A stretch of DNA of 64,000 nucleotides from Vibrio sp. 10N.286.49.B1 (GTDB taxonomy: Bacteria; Pseudomonadota; Gammaproteobacteria; Enterobacterales; Vibrionaceae). The notes beneath the pieces are model-generated. The model saw only the letters and a program-made list of their open reading frames with translations, searched no databases and was not told the origin of the DNA. Both the position numbers and the translations under genes were made by a program. The stretch covers positions 260,640 to 324,639 of the forward strand of contig NZ_MCUW01000010.1 of NCBI RefSeq assembly GCF_002873335.1, given 5' to 3'. Positions 29,511-40,345 of the stretch are shown here, one piece after another; within the stretch, counting starts at the first letter, position 1; the number at the start of each line of letters is the position of its first letter.

Positions 29511-30662
29511 CTAATGTCTATATCGTCGCATAATCATCGTCGATGTATTGGCATCTTGCATAAATTTAGCGGCAGCAGGAGCTTTCATAAAGCTCGCCAT
29601 CGATGCTTCAGCATCTTCTAAAGACTCCCAGTGAACGATCACTCGCCAATAACCTTTGTTAGACATACCGGCTTTTCGCGAAATAAAACCAGGTTGTTTT
29701 GATACATGACTGTCTTCAACTGCTGTATCAAGAGGCATAAATTGTTCGGCACTTACACCATCTCTTAAATCAAATGTCGCCACTTCGACGACGTAATCAG
29801 AAGTGAAGCCAAATTTACCGTTGTCATTTTTCCGTTGGTCTTTACTTAGTATGGTTTCTAACGTGTCCCAATGTTCCACGATTTTACCATTTTCAACCCT
29901 AAAAAGGTCGTAAAAGGACGTATGTTTTCCCATAAAAGTACCTTCGCTTACCGCCAAAATAAAACTACCCTCACCCAATATTTTATGACTAGTGGAATAC
30001 ACCATAGGGGTGCCTGCTTCGGCTAAGGCTTTCATTGCGTTACTTAGCCCCTCAAGGCCGTCTCCGACCATCGAATTATGTTGCAAGAAATCTTCCGGAG
30101 CGCTGTTGACAAACATATCAATTTTGCTCATATCACCTTGAATCAAGATAGTGTCAATAAAATCTGCGACGAGTGCTTTGTTTTCTTGCGTTTGGTCGAC
30201 ATCAATAATTTCTGTCGAGCCGTCTAGCTGAGTGCGTCCACTTGGATTCTTTCCGGTTAATTCTTGTAAGTTATCCCAATGTTCAACGATCAATCCATCC
30301 TCAAAGCGAAAAATATCAAACCCTGCTTTGGGACCAAAGAAGTTATAATCAGTGTGGAGAAATACATAATCGCCATCTTCTGCTGCTCGTATGACTTTTG
30401 CTTTGGCAGAACCTTTCGGCAAAGAATTTAGCACTTTGCCGAAACCTTCTAACCCATCTTCAACGGCAAGATTGTGCTGGATATAATAAGCGGGATTAAT
30501 GTAAGCAATAGCGGACTGGTCACCAGTTTCGATACTAGAAACAACGGCGATTGCTTTCTCTTTGTTGGACATCTCTTTGGCTGTAATTGTTCCGGCAGCG
30601 ACACTAGAAACGCTTAATGACGTTATAAGTAAAATAACAATCTTCAAAATAAAACGATACAT
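29511..30662 (-). CDS. Exported protein with two SnoaL-like domains and a C-terminal ABM domain
   Basis: The protein has 383 residues. A signal peptide is cleaved after about residue 23 (SVSSVAAG). Two SnoaL/NTF2-like repeats follow (about 33-150 and 160-285), each with the QHNxxxxDGLEG pattern and a matching FRxExGxIVEHWD strand. Residues about 290-383 form an antibiotic-biosynthesis-monooxygenase-type dimeric alpha+beta barrel (KQPGFISRKAGM, YWRVIVHWESLEDA). SnoaL folds serve as ester cyclases, isomerases or small-molecule binders; ABM domains act in cofactor-free oxygenation. The substrate is unknown and no link to agar is evident. Ribosome site AAGGGAG precedes the ATG. It converges on the GH86 gene. 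Confidence 0.75.
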   Translation of the reverse strand: MYRFILKIVILLITSLSVSSVAAGTITAKEMSNKEKAIAVVSSIETGDQSAIAYINPAYYIQHNLAVEDGLEGFGKVLNSLPKGSAKAKVIRAAEDGDYVFLHTDYNFFGPKAGFDIFRFEDGLIVEHWDNLQELTGKNPSGRTQLDGSTEIIDVDQTQENKALVADFIDTILIQGDMSKIDMFVNSAPEDFLQHNSMVGDGLEGLSNAMKALAEAGTPMVYSTSHKILGEGSFILAVSEGTFMGKHTSFYDLFRVENGKIVEHWDTLETILSKDQRKNDNGKFGFTSDYVVEVATFDLRDGVSAEQFMPLDTAVEDSHVSKQPGFISRKAGMSNKGYWRVIVHWESLEDAEASMASFMKAPAAAKFMQDANTSTMIMRRYRH

Positions 30663-30984
30663 AAAATAACTCCCTTTGTAATACCGTTTAAATTGTAGCT
30701 GAACTGTTGGATTACGTTGTTTTATTTGAGTGCTTGTTGAAATGAATGATAAGTATGAGAGCGGAATGGCTTTTTAAGGAATGCTCGTACCGAATGAGAA
30801 CGAGTATTCCATAGCGAGATTTGTATCCAGTGTTTGGCGAATAGAGTAGTGTCTGTAGGCGTTTTAATCTTTGGTTAAGTAAAGATATTTTGGTCAAACT
30901 TTTCAATAGATTATTAAGGATATCAGATTATGGATAGGGCTTCTTAGGTGGTTCTATTGTTCGAGTACATCAATATAGTACAGG
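30663..30984. promoter_or_regulatory. Spacer upstream of the SnoaL protein
   Basis: It must hold the promoter of the leftward SnoaL gene. Only an operator-like half-site TTTGGTTAAG near 30870 stands out. A short open frame here lacks recognisable features. Confidence 0.3.
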
Positions 30985-31166
30985 TGTAGTGGTCAACTAA
31001 TATTGGCCATGATCTTAGAGTTTAACCAGAACAATCGTTCTGACTCATTTGGTGTCAGTCCGCCATTATATTGGTGAGGCCTGAGCTGACAGTAATATTG
31101 AATTATGATTCGTGTAATTTTTTTCTGAGCCTCAATAAAGCTACGATAACCTACCGTCGGGATCTA

Positions 31167-32323
<1,157 letters not shown>

Positions 32324-32740
32324 ATAACAACAGCTAAATACATCCAGAGGCTACCTGTCCAAACATAAGTAACATCACCAACCCAAACCTCATTTGGTTT
32401 AGCAACAGCGAACTGGCGGTTAAGGTGATTTGGTATCTCTATATGCTCCTGCGATGCTTTTCTGTATTTATGTTTAGGCAACTGGCAACTCATTAGGCCT
32501 AGCTCTTTCATTACCTTCGTCGCTCGATATCGACTCAGATTTATACCTTGGTTTGTCACAATGCTTGCGATGGTTCGAGCACCCGCAGAGCCTTTACTTG
32601 CAGCTTGGCTTTCGCTGACCAGACAGCGAATCTTGACCTTTTCTGTATTGATAACCGAAGGTCTATCTCGCCAATATTTATAGCTGCTGCGATGAATACC
32701 GAACACTTTACAGAGTGTTGTTATGCTATGCTCTGCCTGA

Positions 32741-32962
<222 letters not shown>

Positions 32963-33132
32963 TGAGCCGCTTCAGCCACGGAATGGTTTTGGTCGAGAAC
33001 TGACTGTGAAGCCTCTAGTTTGAATTCGGCGCTAAAAAGTCGTCTTGTACGTTTCGTCATAATTTCACCTGTTAACTTATGAGGTGATGATATCACCGCT
33101 AACTAGGTGGCCAAATTAACTATGCCACTACA

Positions 33133-33553
33133 CATTAAAATATAAAGTTTCTTATCTTCAACAGCTAAAGTTCGATCCTGCCCTAAAAAATAATAGTCAC
33201 GGTGATTGTCTGTGTAAAAGTATCACAAGATCACAAAAGGGCTTTATTAGTGCTTTGGTTAACAAAAAATGAGTTTTGGTTTGCCTTTTTTGCGTTGAGT
33301 ATATAGATTGGTCTGGTGGTTCTGGAACAGATTCAGGTGTTTGAACCCAAACACTGAAATATTAGTTGGATCAACATAATTTAGCTTATCTAACCGAGCT
33401 CTTATTCTTTCCTGGGGGGGGATGATTTTTGTGGTTGGAAAGCTTCATATATCATCACTAATAAGTTATTGATTTAAAGTGACGGAACTCTGTATCCAAT
33501 GAAGGCTGTTGTATTTTAAACAATGTAAAAATAAAAAATTAAGGACAGATTAT
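33133..33553 (+). promoter_or_regulatory. Upstream region of the second GH86
   Basis: It contains partial operators at 33254-33267 (TTTGGTTAACAAAA) and 33275-33288 (TTTGGTTTGCCTTT, identical to a site before the first PhoD gene). A run of eight G residues lies at 33414-33421, about 130 bp before the start codon. No gene is visible. Confidence 0.45.
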
Positions 33554-35488
33554 ATGAAGGTTGCGTCAAAAACACTTTTTATTGCGAATGCCATATTTCT
33601 CTCAGGTTACGCTTTTGCCAGTTCCCAGGTGTATGTTGATCTGAATGTTAAGCATGAAGTTGGCGGTATTTCTGAATTTGATCGTAGTAAGTATATCGTA
33701 ATGCACTCAAAAATAACCGAGCCTGATTGGGAAGGCGAGGATATAAAACTTAGATATTTGCTTGACAATTTGGATGTTTATTTTGGTCGTGATAACGGTA
33801 CTATGCCGCTTCACGCAACCATGGTAGAGCAAGATCCAAATAGACCTGGTTACGCAGATCCGCAGAGTATGGCGGAACTTGGTGAAAGCCACCGTATAAA
33901 AAACTATGGTGAAAAACTGGTAAGGCATCACCAATACGATGACCGTTTTGATGCGATGATTGGTGGCCAAACACACCAGTTTTGGATAGGTGAGCACAAA
34001 GGGAAAGGAGGGTGGACGTTTAAGAATACTGATGCGGTCGGAGAATTTATGGGACGATTCCTTAACGATTTTTATCGTGAGGAAGGTGAATTGCCGGCTA
34101 AGGGGCACAAACGTCCTAAGTATGTTGAAATTCTGAACGAACCACTCTATGAACTAGTAACCGTGCATGGTAACGACCCAGTAGACACCTTTATTTATCA
34201 CAATGAAGTGGCAGAATCGTTCCGTAAATACGTCGATGATGATTCTGTTATGATCGGCGGTTACACCACCGCATTCCCATGGTTCGATGATCGAAATTTT
34301 AAGCGTTGGGATGAACGTATGAAGTTGTTTATCGACACCAGTGGCGAGTATATGGACTTTATGTCAATTCATCTTTATGACTTTGGTTATTTAGGTCGAG
34401 ATGGAGGTGAAGTGAACTTCCGTGGTGGTCGAATTGAAGCCACCATGGATATGATGGAGCAATATCAATATCTAAAGTTGGGTGAAGTGAAGCCATTTAT
34501 GATTTCCGAATATGGCGGTCGTGACCACAAAACAGAGAAAGAGACCTGGTCAGCTAGAAATGACTGGCAGACGATGAAATCGTTTAGTCCTATGATGATT
34601 CAGTTTATGGCTAAGCCCAATCAGATACTTAAAGCGATTCCGTTTAGTTTGACTAAGGCAGAATGGCACGGTGAGGAAGGGCGGAATTACCCATGGCGTT
34701 TGATGCGTCATAACGATGAGAAGAAGGGAGAGATTGGGAGTCATTATGTTTACACCGATATTATTAAGTTCTACGAATTGTGGTCGGAGGTAAATGGTAC
34801 GCGTGTCGACACGAAATCCATTGATAAAGATGTTTTGGTGGATAGTTACGTAGACGGTAAAAAAGCATATGTTGCGGTGAGTAACCTGTTGAACAAGCCA
34901 GCAGAAGTATCAGTTAACTTAGTTAATGTGCAAGGGGCGGAATTCGAAAGCCTTAAGATAAAGCACCTACATAATGTTGATGGTGATATCACGTTGACAG
35001 AGACATCATACAACGAAATGCCTGATAAAATAGCTATCCATCCAGAAGCCTCTATGATTTTTGAGTATGTATTTAAGAATCCAATTGAAATTGAAGAAAA
35101 ATCGGTAGAGCGCAAGTACTATGCAACAAGTTATCATCAAGCGATCAAGACGAATGAATCGATTAACTTCAACATCAATGATGTTGAAACAAACGAATTT
35201 GGTGCAGCGGTACTTCGGATGAGCTTTGGACGTCAACACCGCAGCTCAAAAGAGCCAGTCGTTACATTCAATGGTACTAAGTTAGATCTACCAGTGAAGT
35301 ATTCTGGTGATGATCAGAAAAATAGGCCTCAGTTCTTTAATATGTTAGAAATTGATGTACCCAATTCACTCCTAAGAAAAAATAATAAGATTGCAATTAC
35401 CTTCCCAGACCAAGGAGGTTTTGTAACTAGTACGACACTACAAACTTTCGAGTATAGTTCTGATATTCTTAAGCTAGATAAGCGATAA
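33554..35488 (+). CDS. GH86 beta-agarase/porphyranase, secreted
   Basis: The protein has 644 residues from the ATG at 33554 (AAGGA eight bases upstream). The signal peptide is cleaved after AFA (about residue 21). The barrel has acid/base E196 in EILNEPLYELV and nucleophile E319 in MISEYGGRD. C-terminal beta domains cover about 400-644. It is clearly paralogous to the GH86 at 27229 but lacks the lipid anchor and linker, suggesting one anchored and one soluble form. The upstream in-frame extension to 33509 has no ribosome site and was not used. Confidence 0.9.
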   Translation: MKVASKTLFIANAIFLSGYAFASSQVYVDLNVKHEVGGISEFDRSKYIVMHSKITEPDWEGEDIKLRYLLDNLDVYFGRDNGTMPLHATMVEQDPNRPGYADPQSMAELGESHRIKNYGEKLVRHHQYDDRFDAMIGGQTHQFWIGEHKGKGGWTFKNTDAVGEFMGRFLNDFYREEGELPAKGHKRPKYVEILNEPLYELVTVHGNDPVDTFIYHNEVAESFRKYVDDDSVMIGGYTTAFPWFDDRNFKRWDERMKLFIDTSGEYMDFMSIHLYDFGYLGRDGGEVNFRGGRIEATMDMMEQYQYLKLGEVKPFMISEYGGRDHKTEKETWSARNDWQTMKSFSPMMIQFMAKPNQILKAIPFSLTKAEWHGEEGRNYPWRLMRHNDEKKGEIGSHYVYTDIIKFYELWSEVNGTRVDTKSIDKDVLVDSYVDGKKAYVAVSNLLNKPAEVSVNLVNVQGAEFESLKIKHLHNVDGDITLTETSYNEMPDKIAIHPEASMIFEYVFKNPIEIEEKSVERKYYATSYHQAIKTNESINFNINDVETNEFGAAVLRMSFGRQHRSSKEPVVTFNGTKLDLPVKYSGDDQKNRPQFFNMLEIDVPNSLLRKNNKIAITFPDQGGFVTSTTLQTFEYSSDILKLDKR

Positions 35489-35500
35489 TATTATTGGTTT

Positions 35501-35534
35501 AGTTCAAAGCGAAGGGTTACCTTTGCTTTGAACT
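35501..35534 (+). terminator. Hairpin after the second GH86
   Basis: AGTTCAAAGC (35501-35510) pairs with GCTTTGAACT (35525-35534), and inner bases GAAGG/CCTTT extend the stem. The T-run is weak, but it sits 12 bp past the stop. Confidence 0.7.
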
Positions 35535-35541
35535 TCGTTGC

Positions 35542-35569
35542 TTTTTAAAGCCTGCTCTACTGCCTTTCA
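35542..35569. repeat. 28-bp direct repeat, left copy, flanking IS256
   Basis: TTTTTAAAGCCTGCTCTACT and the next eight bases recur at 36877-36904 with one mismatch (27 of 28), exactly abutting the other end of the IS256-type element. Target duplications of this family are normally 8-9 bp. Confidence 0.8.
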
Positions 35570-36876
35570 GACCCTGTAAATAATTCAGTGTAACTGCTCT
35601 CGGTTACAAGTATTCAGTTAGTCGATCTTCGAACATAATCATAAAACGGTTTAGAGCTTGCTTACAGTGATGGATTGGCATTGTCCACCTCTTGGAAGCA
35701 TCCATTATCACTAGGTACACCACCTTTCTAGCCGATTCATCTGTCGGGAACAGTTTACGTTTCTTGGTCGCTTTTCTGATCACGCTGTTCAGAGATTCAA
35801 TCGCGTTCGTTGTATAAATAGCTCTACGGATATCTTGAGGGTAGCTGAACAGAGTATTGAGATTATCCCAATGAGCCGTCCATGAGCGACTGATTTGAGG
35901 GTACTTTTCATCCCACTTATCACCAAAGTGCTCTAGCGCCAACAGAGTTTCATCTTCAGTTGTAGCTTGATAGATTTCCTTTAAGTCTAAGGTAATGATC
36001 TTGTAGTCTTTCCACGGAACGTATTTCATTGAGTTTCGTACTATGAGTATGATACAGAGCTGGGTTTGAGTTTTTGGATAAACGGTATTGATGGCATCAG
36101 GAAAGCTCTTGAGGTCATCAACACAAGCGATGAGGATATCTTAACACAACGATTTTGACGCTCTGTAAGTACACTGAGCCAGAACTTTGCCCCTTCAATT
36201 TCGGACATCCACATCCCAAGAAGTTCTTTCTGACCTTCCATATTGACGCCGAGAGCAAGGTAAATAGCTTTGTTGATGACTTGCTTATTTTGGTGCACCT
36301 TCACAACAATGCAGTTTAGGTAAACGATGGGATAAACCGAATCAAGAGGGCGAGCTTGCCACTCAACAACTTGTTCTAAAACAGCATCAGTGACTTCATA
36401 TATTAGACTTGCGCAGATATCAGCATCGTACATTGCTTTGAAGGTTGCGACGATTTCTCGGGTAGACATTCCTTTGGCATACAAGCTTAAGATCTTGTCG
36501 TCTATCGATTGGAACCGAGTTTGATGCTTACGAACGAGCCTAGGTTCAAAGGACGCGTCACGGTCAGGAGGGATTTCTAGCTGGATCTCAACATCGTCAG
36601 TAATTAGGCGTTTAGAAGAGTAGCCATTTCGACTGTTACTATCGTTGGTCGGTGAGTGTTTTTCGTAGCCAAAAGTGATCATCAAGTTCAACATTTAAAG
36701 CTATCTCGACCGTCACCTTGGTTAACCTCTTCCTGAAGTCATCAAGATCCGAAGGAGTCTTAATTGACTTAGCGGCTTCGCGAGCGAAGGCTTCTAAAGC
36801 TTTCTTATTCATATTGCTTATTCTTAGTCATGACTGGCTTAATTATAAGTAGATACACAATTTAAATTACAGGCTC
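35570..36876 (-). mobile_element. IS256-family element with frameshifted transposase
   Basis: The inverted ends are GACCCTGTAAATAATTCAGT (left) and GAGCCTGTAATTTAAATTGT (right, reversed). Two leftward fragments (36041-36694 and 35604-36029), plus an N-terminal piece to about 36810 in another frame (KKALEAFAREAAKSIKTPSD), cover an IS256 (Mutator-like) transposase. Motifs include YAKGMSTREIVATF, YLALGVNMEGQKELLGMW and the C-terminal YTTNAIESLNSVIRKATKKR. At least two frameshifts make it inactive. Confidence 0.88.
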
Positions 36877-36904
36877 TTTTTAAAGCCTGCTCTACTGCTT
36901 TTCA
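36877..36904. repeat. 28-bp direct repeat, right copy, flanking IS256
   Basis: Same 28-mer as at 35542-35569, in the same orientation, with a single C-to-T difference. Confidence 0.8.
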
Positions 36905-37075
36905 TTATTTCCCCAGATTAATTTTAAGCGCAAGTAAATAGTCGGTATCTTGGTCGATGATAGTTTTTGCTATCTGTGCTTGGCATATCACTGCACTTTA
37001 ACTGATATCGGATATGGAGGCTGCAACTTCTTCAATATAGCTCCTTTTCTTTCTACTGAGATACGAGACACAATT
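36905..37075 (-). pseudogene. ISAs1-family (H-repeat) transposase fragment
   Basis: Leftward translation gives ICQAQIAKTIIDQDTDYLLA followed by LKINLGK, the conserved segment of ISAs1/H-repeat transposases (IxxxGxDYxLALKxNQG), with the final Gln changed to Leu. No further parts are recognisable, so this is a short relic. Confidence 0.6.
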
Positions 37076-37079
37076 ACTC

Positions 37080-37587
37080 TTTATCGCCAAAACTGGTTAA
37101 AGTTTAACAGTGACAACTATCCTGCCAGAGGGCGTAATACTGTGCTGCGAGCTTTATTATCCAGGTTTCTCAGGCTTTCATGATCAAATAAACACGATTT
37201 TACAGAAATGTTTACGATTTCTTTTAAGCTGAGGGCGATTAGGTAATAGCTATAAACACTGAAGCTTACATCATAAGATGAACGGATAAGTGCAAGAAGC
37301 CGCTTATATTCCAGTGCTTTTCGTGACTCTGGTCGTAAAGTTAAGCCTAATCGATCTTATACTTCCGCGGCAGAATAGGCTTTATCTGTTGCTAATTTGA
37401 TTGCTTCAACGTCAAAATTTGGTGCAAATCGCAGTTTGCTGATAATTAGCGACCTATGTGAAAAGAATAGGCGGAAAATGTTGAGTAGAGTCAGGGCGAA
37501 TAGTTTTTTCTGAAACTGAGATTGGATCATGAGATTTGTATTGATAACCGAATTAAAGGAACAACGTTACCTAAACGATAAAAAGGC
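37080..37587. pseudogene. IS debris including an IS3-type orfA relic (37310-37445, leftward)
   Basis: Near 37090-37180 a stretch resembles the end of the IS at 40346 (TAGTTGTCACTGTTAAA, reversed here). At about 37310-37445 leftward translation gives RFAPNFDVEAIKLATDKAYS, then AAEV, a stop and DRLGL, an IS3-type OrfA N-terminus. Nothing functional is visible in this interval. Confidence 0.45.
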
Positions 37588-37651
37588 TTTTGCGCCAACT
37601 TAAAAATCCCTTATCACGAAATGATTAGGGATTTTATAGGTTGGCGCAAAA
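37588..37651. terminator. Nested double hairpin past the second PhoD-like gene
   Basis: The outer arms TTTTGCGCCAAC and GTTGGCGCAAAA pair perfectly. Inside them AAAATCCCT pairs with AGGGATTTT. Read leftward the inner hairpin is followed by U-rich sequence. It lies about 60 bp past the stop at 37713 and probably terminates transcription from either side. Confidence 0.8.
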
Positions 37652-37712
37652 TTTACTTAAACGGTCGACATAGTACCATTAACAATAAAGTTTAGTGTAA
37701 ATGACAAGCTGT

Positions 37713-40085
37713 TTAACTAATGACATTGTCTCCGCCGTTCTCTTTTTGTTCAATGGTAACGGGCCACCCTTCGTAAATATTGTCAAGTTCGGGGTTGGTA
37801 ACATCAGCTAAGAAGCGATAAGCGGTACAGTGATATGTGCGCTTATCTGTATCAAATTCAATGAAACCAAATCCACTACCTTTTTCTTGTGCTTTAACAT
37901 ATCGGTTTGTTGATTTACCAACAACAGGGTTTGCTACAGCATAAACGTAGTTTTTTGTACCAAAAGCGTCGATTGACTCGCCAGTATGTGGGAGACCATG
38001 CGCTGGTGGGTTGTCTGTTGCGATGCCTACTGATTCTGGAAGCCAATAACGTTGCCAACCTGCTGCAATAGCAGGTACACAGAAAGCCCAGTTCGAATCA
38101 CGTTGTTTCTCTACGCCATATTGAGAGATAGAGGCAAGATGGGTGTCACCGCAAATATGAAGTGCCATTGAGTCTCTAACTATATTTATGGCTCTGTCAC
38201 GAGCAGACGCCGGCCAAGCATTACCATCAAAGTCATATTTTAGATACTTATCTGGGCCTCCGTTATGTGTCGCAAGGCTAGCAAATACAGTTTGACTTAG
38301 TAGTGCTTTGAGTGTGTGTTGATTCCATTGCTCACTCCATTCGGATAGGAATGTTTCTTGAGTTGGACCCAGTAACTCTAGTCCTTCCTTATCCAGAGAA
38401 GAGTTAACATACAATGGCTCTTCATCTCTTCCTGTAATGCCTACAAGTGCGTCTACACGATCTGGCCCACTCTTGAACTGGCGATCTGAAAGAACCGCGA
38501 AACTGACATTACTATACAGTAGCTCACCAAAGTACGCCGAAATCCCATTTTTCGCCTCAATTGGTGTTGAATTGTAAGGAGTTGGGTGATGAGATGTATG
38601 AGTATCGTGCACAATATTTACAAAGCGCGGTGAATGAATGTATCCGGTCAATACCGAAGCACTAGGGTCCCTTTCCGGATTTTTCATTTCCACACCACCT
38701 TCACCCCAGAAGTTGCCTTGGAGAATATCGTGGTCATCAGGAATACAAACCGTAGGTGCCAGGCTCATTGATTTTCTAAATACCCAACCGAATTGATAGT
38801 ACTTTCTCAAATAGTTAAGAATTGCTTTGTCGTCTGGTGAACGAACGACCCCAAAACCCCCATGGCTTTCATAAAGTTGGTCACCAGAAAAGAACAATAG
38901 ATCGGGCGTTAGAGCCTCAACGTTTTTGGTTAACGGTGCGTAAGGGTAGGCATAGTCATTTTGACAAGTAAACGCTGCCATTCGCAGTGGGCGTCCTTTA
39001 GGCTCTGCTTGGATCTCTCCTGGCCAAACATCAATTGATTCACTACCATCTTTGTGTTTCTCTGGGTAGACAATACGATACGAAGTTGTTTGAGCCGGGT
39101 TCCAATTATCAATTTCGAAATTGGCAAACCAACCTTCAGTGTTAATGGTCGCTTCTGAAGCTGTCTTCCATTCACCATCGAGAAGAAGTTGTAAAGAAAC
39201 AATTTGGTTGTCATGATTGCCAATAGGACCAACAAGGGCGGTCATTTTCAGTATGTGCCCACGTTCGCTGCGCGAGTTGTTTAGCGTATACATACTCCAT
39301 AAAATAGGCCCAAAGCGATGAGATTCTTCAACCGTAAATGCCGTACCTTTAATTTGCCAATTTTCGAAACGGTAGCGGCAGCCTTGATGCTCTTTAGGAA
39401 TAATATTGCCATACGTTGATACGATATTCGCATTACTGACCACTGCTACGTTACCAAGCAGTTCATCATTAGATGCGATAGCGTTTATAGTGCCAAGTAC
39501 TTTATCATTGTTGAGTGTTTTTGCTGTTAATGTAACTGTTACTGCACCTGCAACCGCGGTTGCCTTTAAGTGAAGAACGATAGATTCATCTGTGGTGGTC
39601 GCATTAAGTTTTACTGAGTTATTACCTAAAATGAGTTGGTCTTTAGTGTAAAGAGCATCAAAGCCTTTTTGTACAAAACAGTTACTGCGGTAATCATTTA
39701 GCTCACTTCGTGCACCAATACGAAAACCTGCACCGCCATCTTGTGGCTGAATATCAACTCGTTTGACAATGACTGACATCTCGAAACCTGCGGTTGGAGT
39801 CGTCAATTGATGAGTAAGTAAGTGCACGCTTCGGTTTCCACCAAGGCTTAATACTTCTACACCACCATCTTTTATCATCCAGTCTTCCATTGGATTAGCC
39901 CAGTAGCTACCTCCAATCCAGATTCTATCGTGAGTATTTTGCCAACTGTCTTTGAGATCAACTAAAGTGTTTGTTTGTTTTTCACTAGTGGATGCAAAGC
40001 TGCTGCTATTTCCAGAAAGGCCTCCGACTACCAAACTAGCGCCAGCTACTTTTAAAATATTACGTCTTGAAACACCAAAGCTCAT
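37713..40085 (-). CDS. Tat-exported PhoD-like metallophosphoesterase with N-terminal jelly-roll-like domain
   Basis: The protein has 790 residues. The twin-arginine signal is SRRNILKVAG (residues 6-15), with cleavage likely after SFA (about residue 31). Unlike the paralogue at 23773 it has no lipobox Cys, so it should be soluble in the periplasm. The beta-rich N-terminal domain (about 45-260) and PhoD-like domain (about 365-755) are colinear with the paralogue. Metal motifs are GDQLYE (D402), DDHD (450-453) and CGDTHLA. PhoD-family phosphoesterases act on phosphodi- or monoesters; the presence of two copies in an agar locus suggests a substrate tied to the polysaccharide. Ribosome site AAGGGA precedes the ATG. 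Confidence 0.85.
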   Translation of the reverse strand: MSFGVSRRNILKVAGASLVVGGLSGNSSSFASTSEKQTNTLVDLKDSWQNTHDRIWIGGSYWANPMEDWMIKDGGVEVLSLGGNRSVHLLTHQLTTPTAGFEMSVIVKRVDIQPQDGGAGFRIGARSELNDYRSNCFVQKGFDALYTKDQLILGNNSVKLNATTTDESIVLHLKATAVAGAVTVTLTAKTLNNDKVLGTINAIASNDELLGNVAVVSNANIVSTYGNIIPKEHQGCRYRFENWQIKGTAFTVEESHRFGPILWSMYTLNNSRSERGHILKMTALVGPIGNHDNQIVSLQLLLDGEWKTASEATINTEGWFANFEIDNWNPAQTTSYRIVYPEKHKDGSESIDVWPGEIQAEPKGRPLRMAAFTCQNDYAYPYAPLTKNVEALTPDLLFFSGDQLYESHGGFGVVRSPDDKAILNYLRKYYQFGWVFRKSMSLAPTVCIPDDHDILQGNFWGEGGVEMKNPERDPSASVLTGYIHSPRFVNIVHDTHTSHHPTPYNSTPIEAKNGISAYFGELLYSNVSFAVLSDRQFKSGPDRVDALVGITGRDEEPLYVNSSLDKEGLELLGPTQETFLSEWSEQWNQHTLKALLSQTVFASLATHNGGPDKYLKYDFDGNAWPASARDRAINIVRDSMALHICGDTHLASISQYGVEKQRDSNWAFCVPAIAAGWQRYWLPESVGIATDNPPAHGLPHTGESIDAFGTKNYVYAVANPVVGKSTNRYVKAQEKGSGFGFIEFDTDKRTYHCTAYRFLADVTNPELDNIYEGWPVTIEQKENGGDNVIS

Positions 40086-40345
40086 AAGAAATATCCCTTA
40101 AGGTAAACAATTTGTGCATACAGACTAACCAATATTTACTTTGGTTGATATCTATATCGATGAGTTTTGTGAGCAGGCGATTGAATTACAGTATAAAGGC
40201 AAGATTTTGTGAATGAATGAGGATATAAGTGTAAATATATATGTAAATTAGTTGGTTATATTATCCCCGTGCTCATTGTAGATGCTTGATTCTGAAGGTT
40301 GTTCGGCGTAATGATTTCTCAGGCGCTTTGTATCCCCCTGTGCCT
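40086..40345. promoter_or_regulatory. Upstream region of the second PhoD-like gene
   Basis: Two operator half-sites face away from each other: AACCAAT at 40127-40133 and TTGGTT at 40141-40146, about 45-60 bp upstream of the start. There is no gene before the IS end at about 40346. Confidence 0.4.

Noticed and set aside
35542..36904. Flanking 28-mer as a phage or integron attachment site
   Set aside because: No integrase gene is nearby and the repeat abuts IS256 ends exactly; a phage origin has no support here.
36950..37183. Rightward open frame of 77 codons
   Set aside because: The opposite strand encodes a clear ISAs1 transposase segment over part of it, so this frame is an accidental shadow of IS debris.
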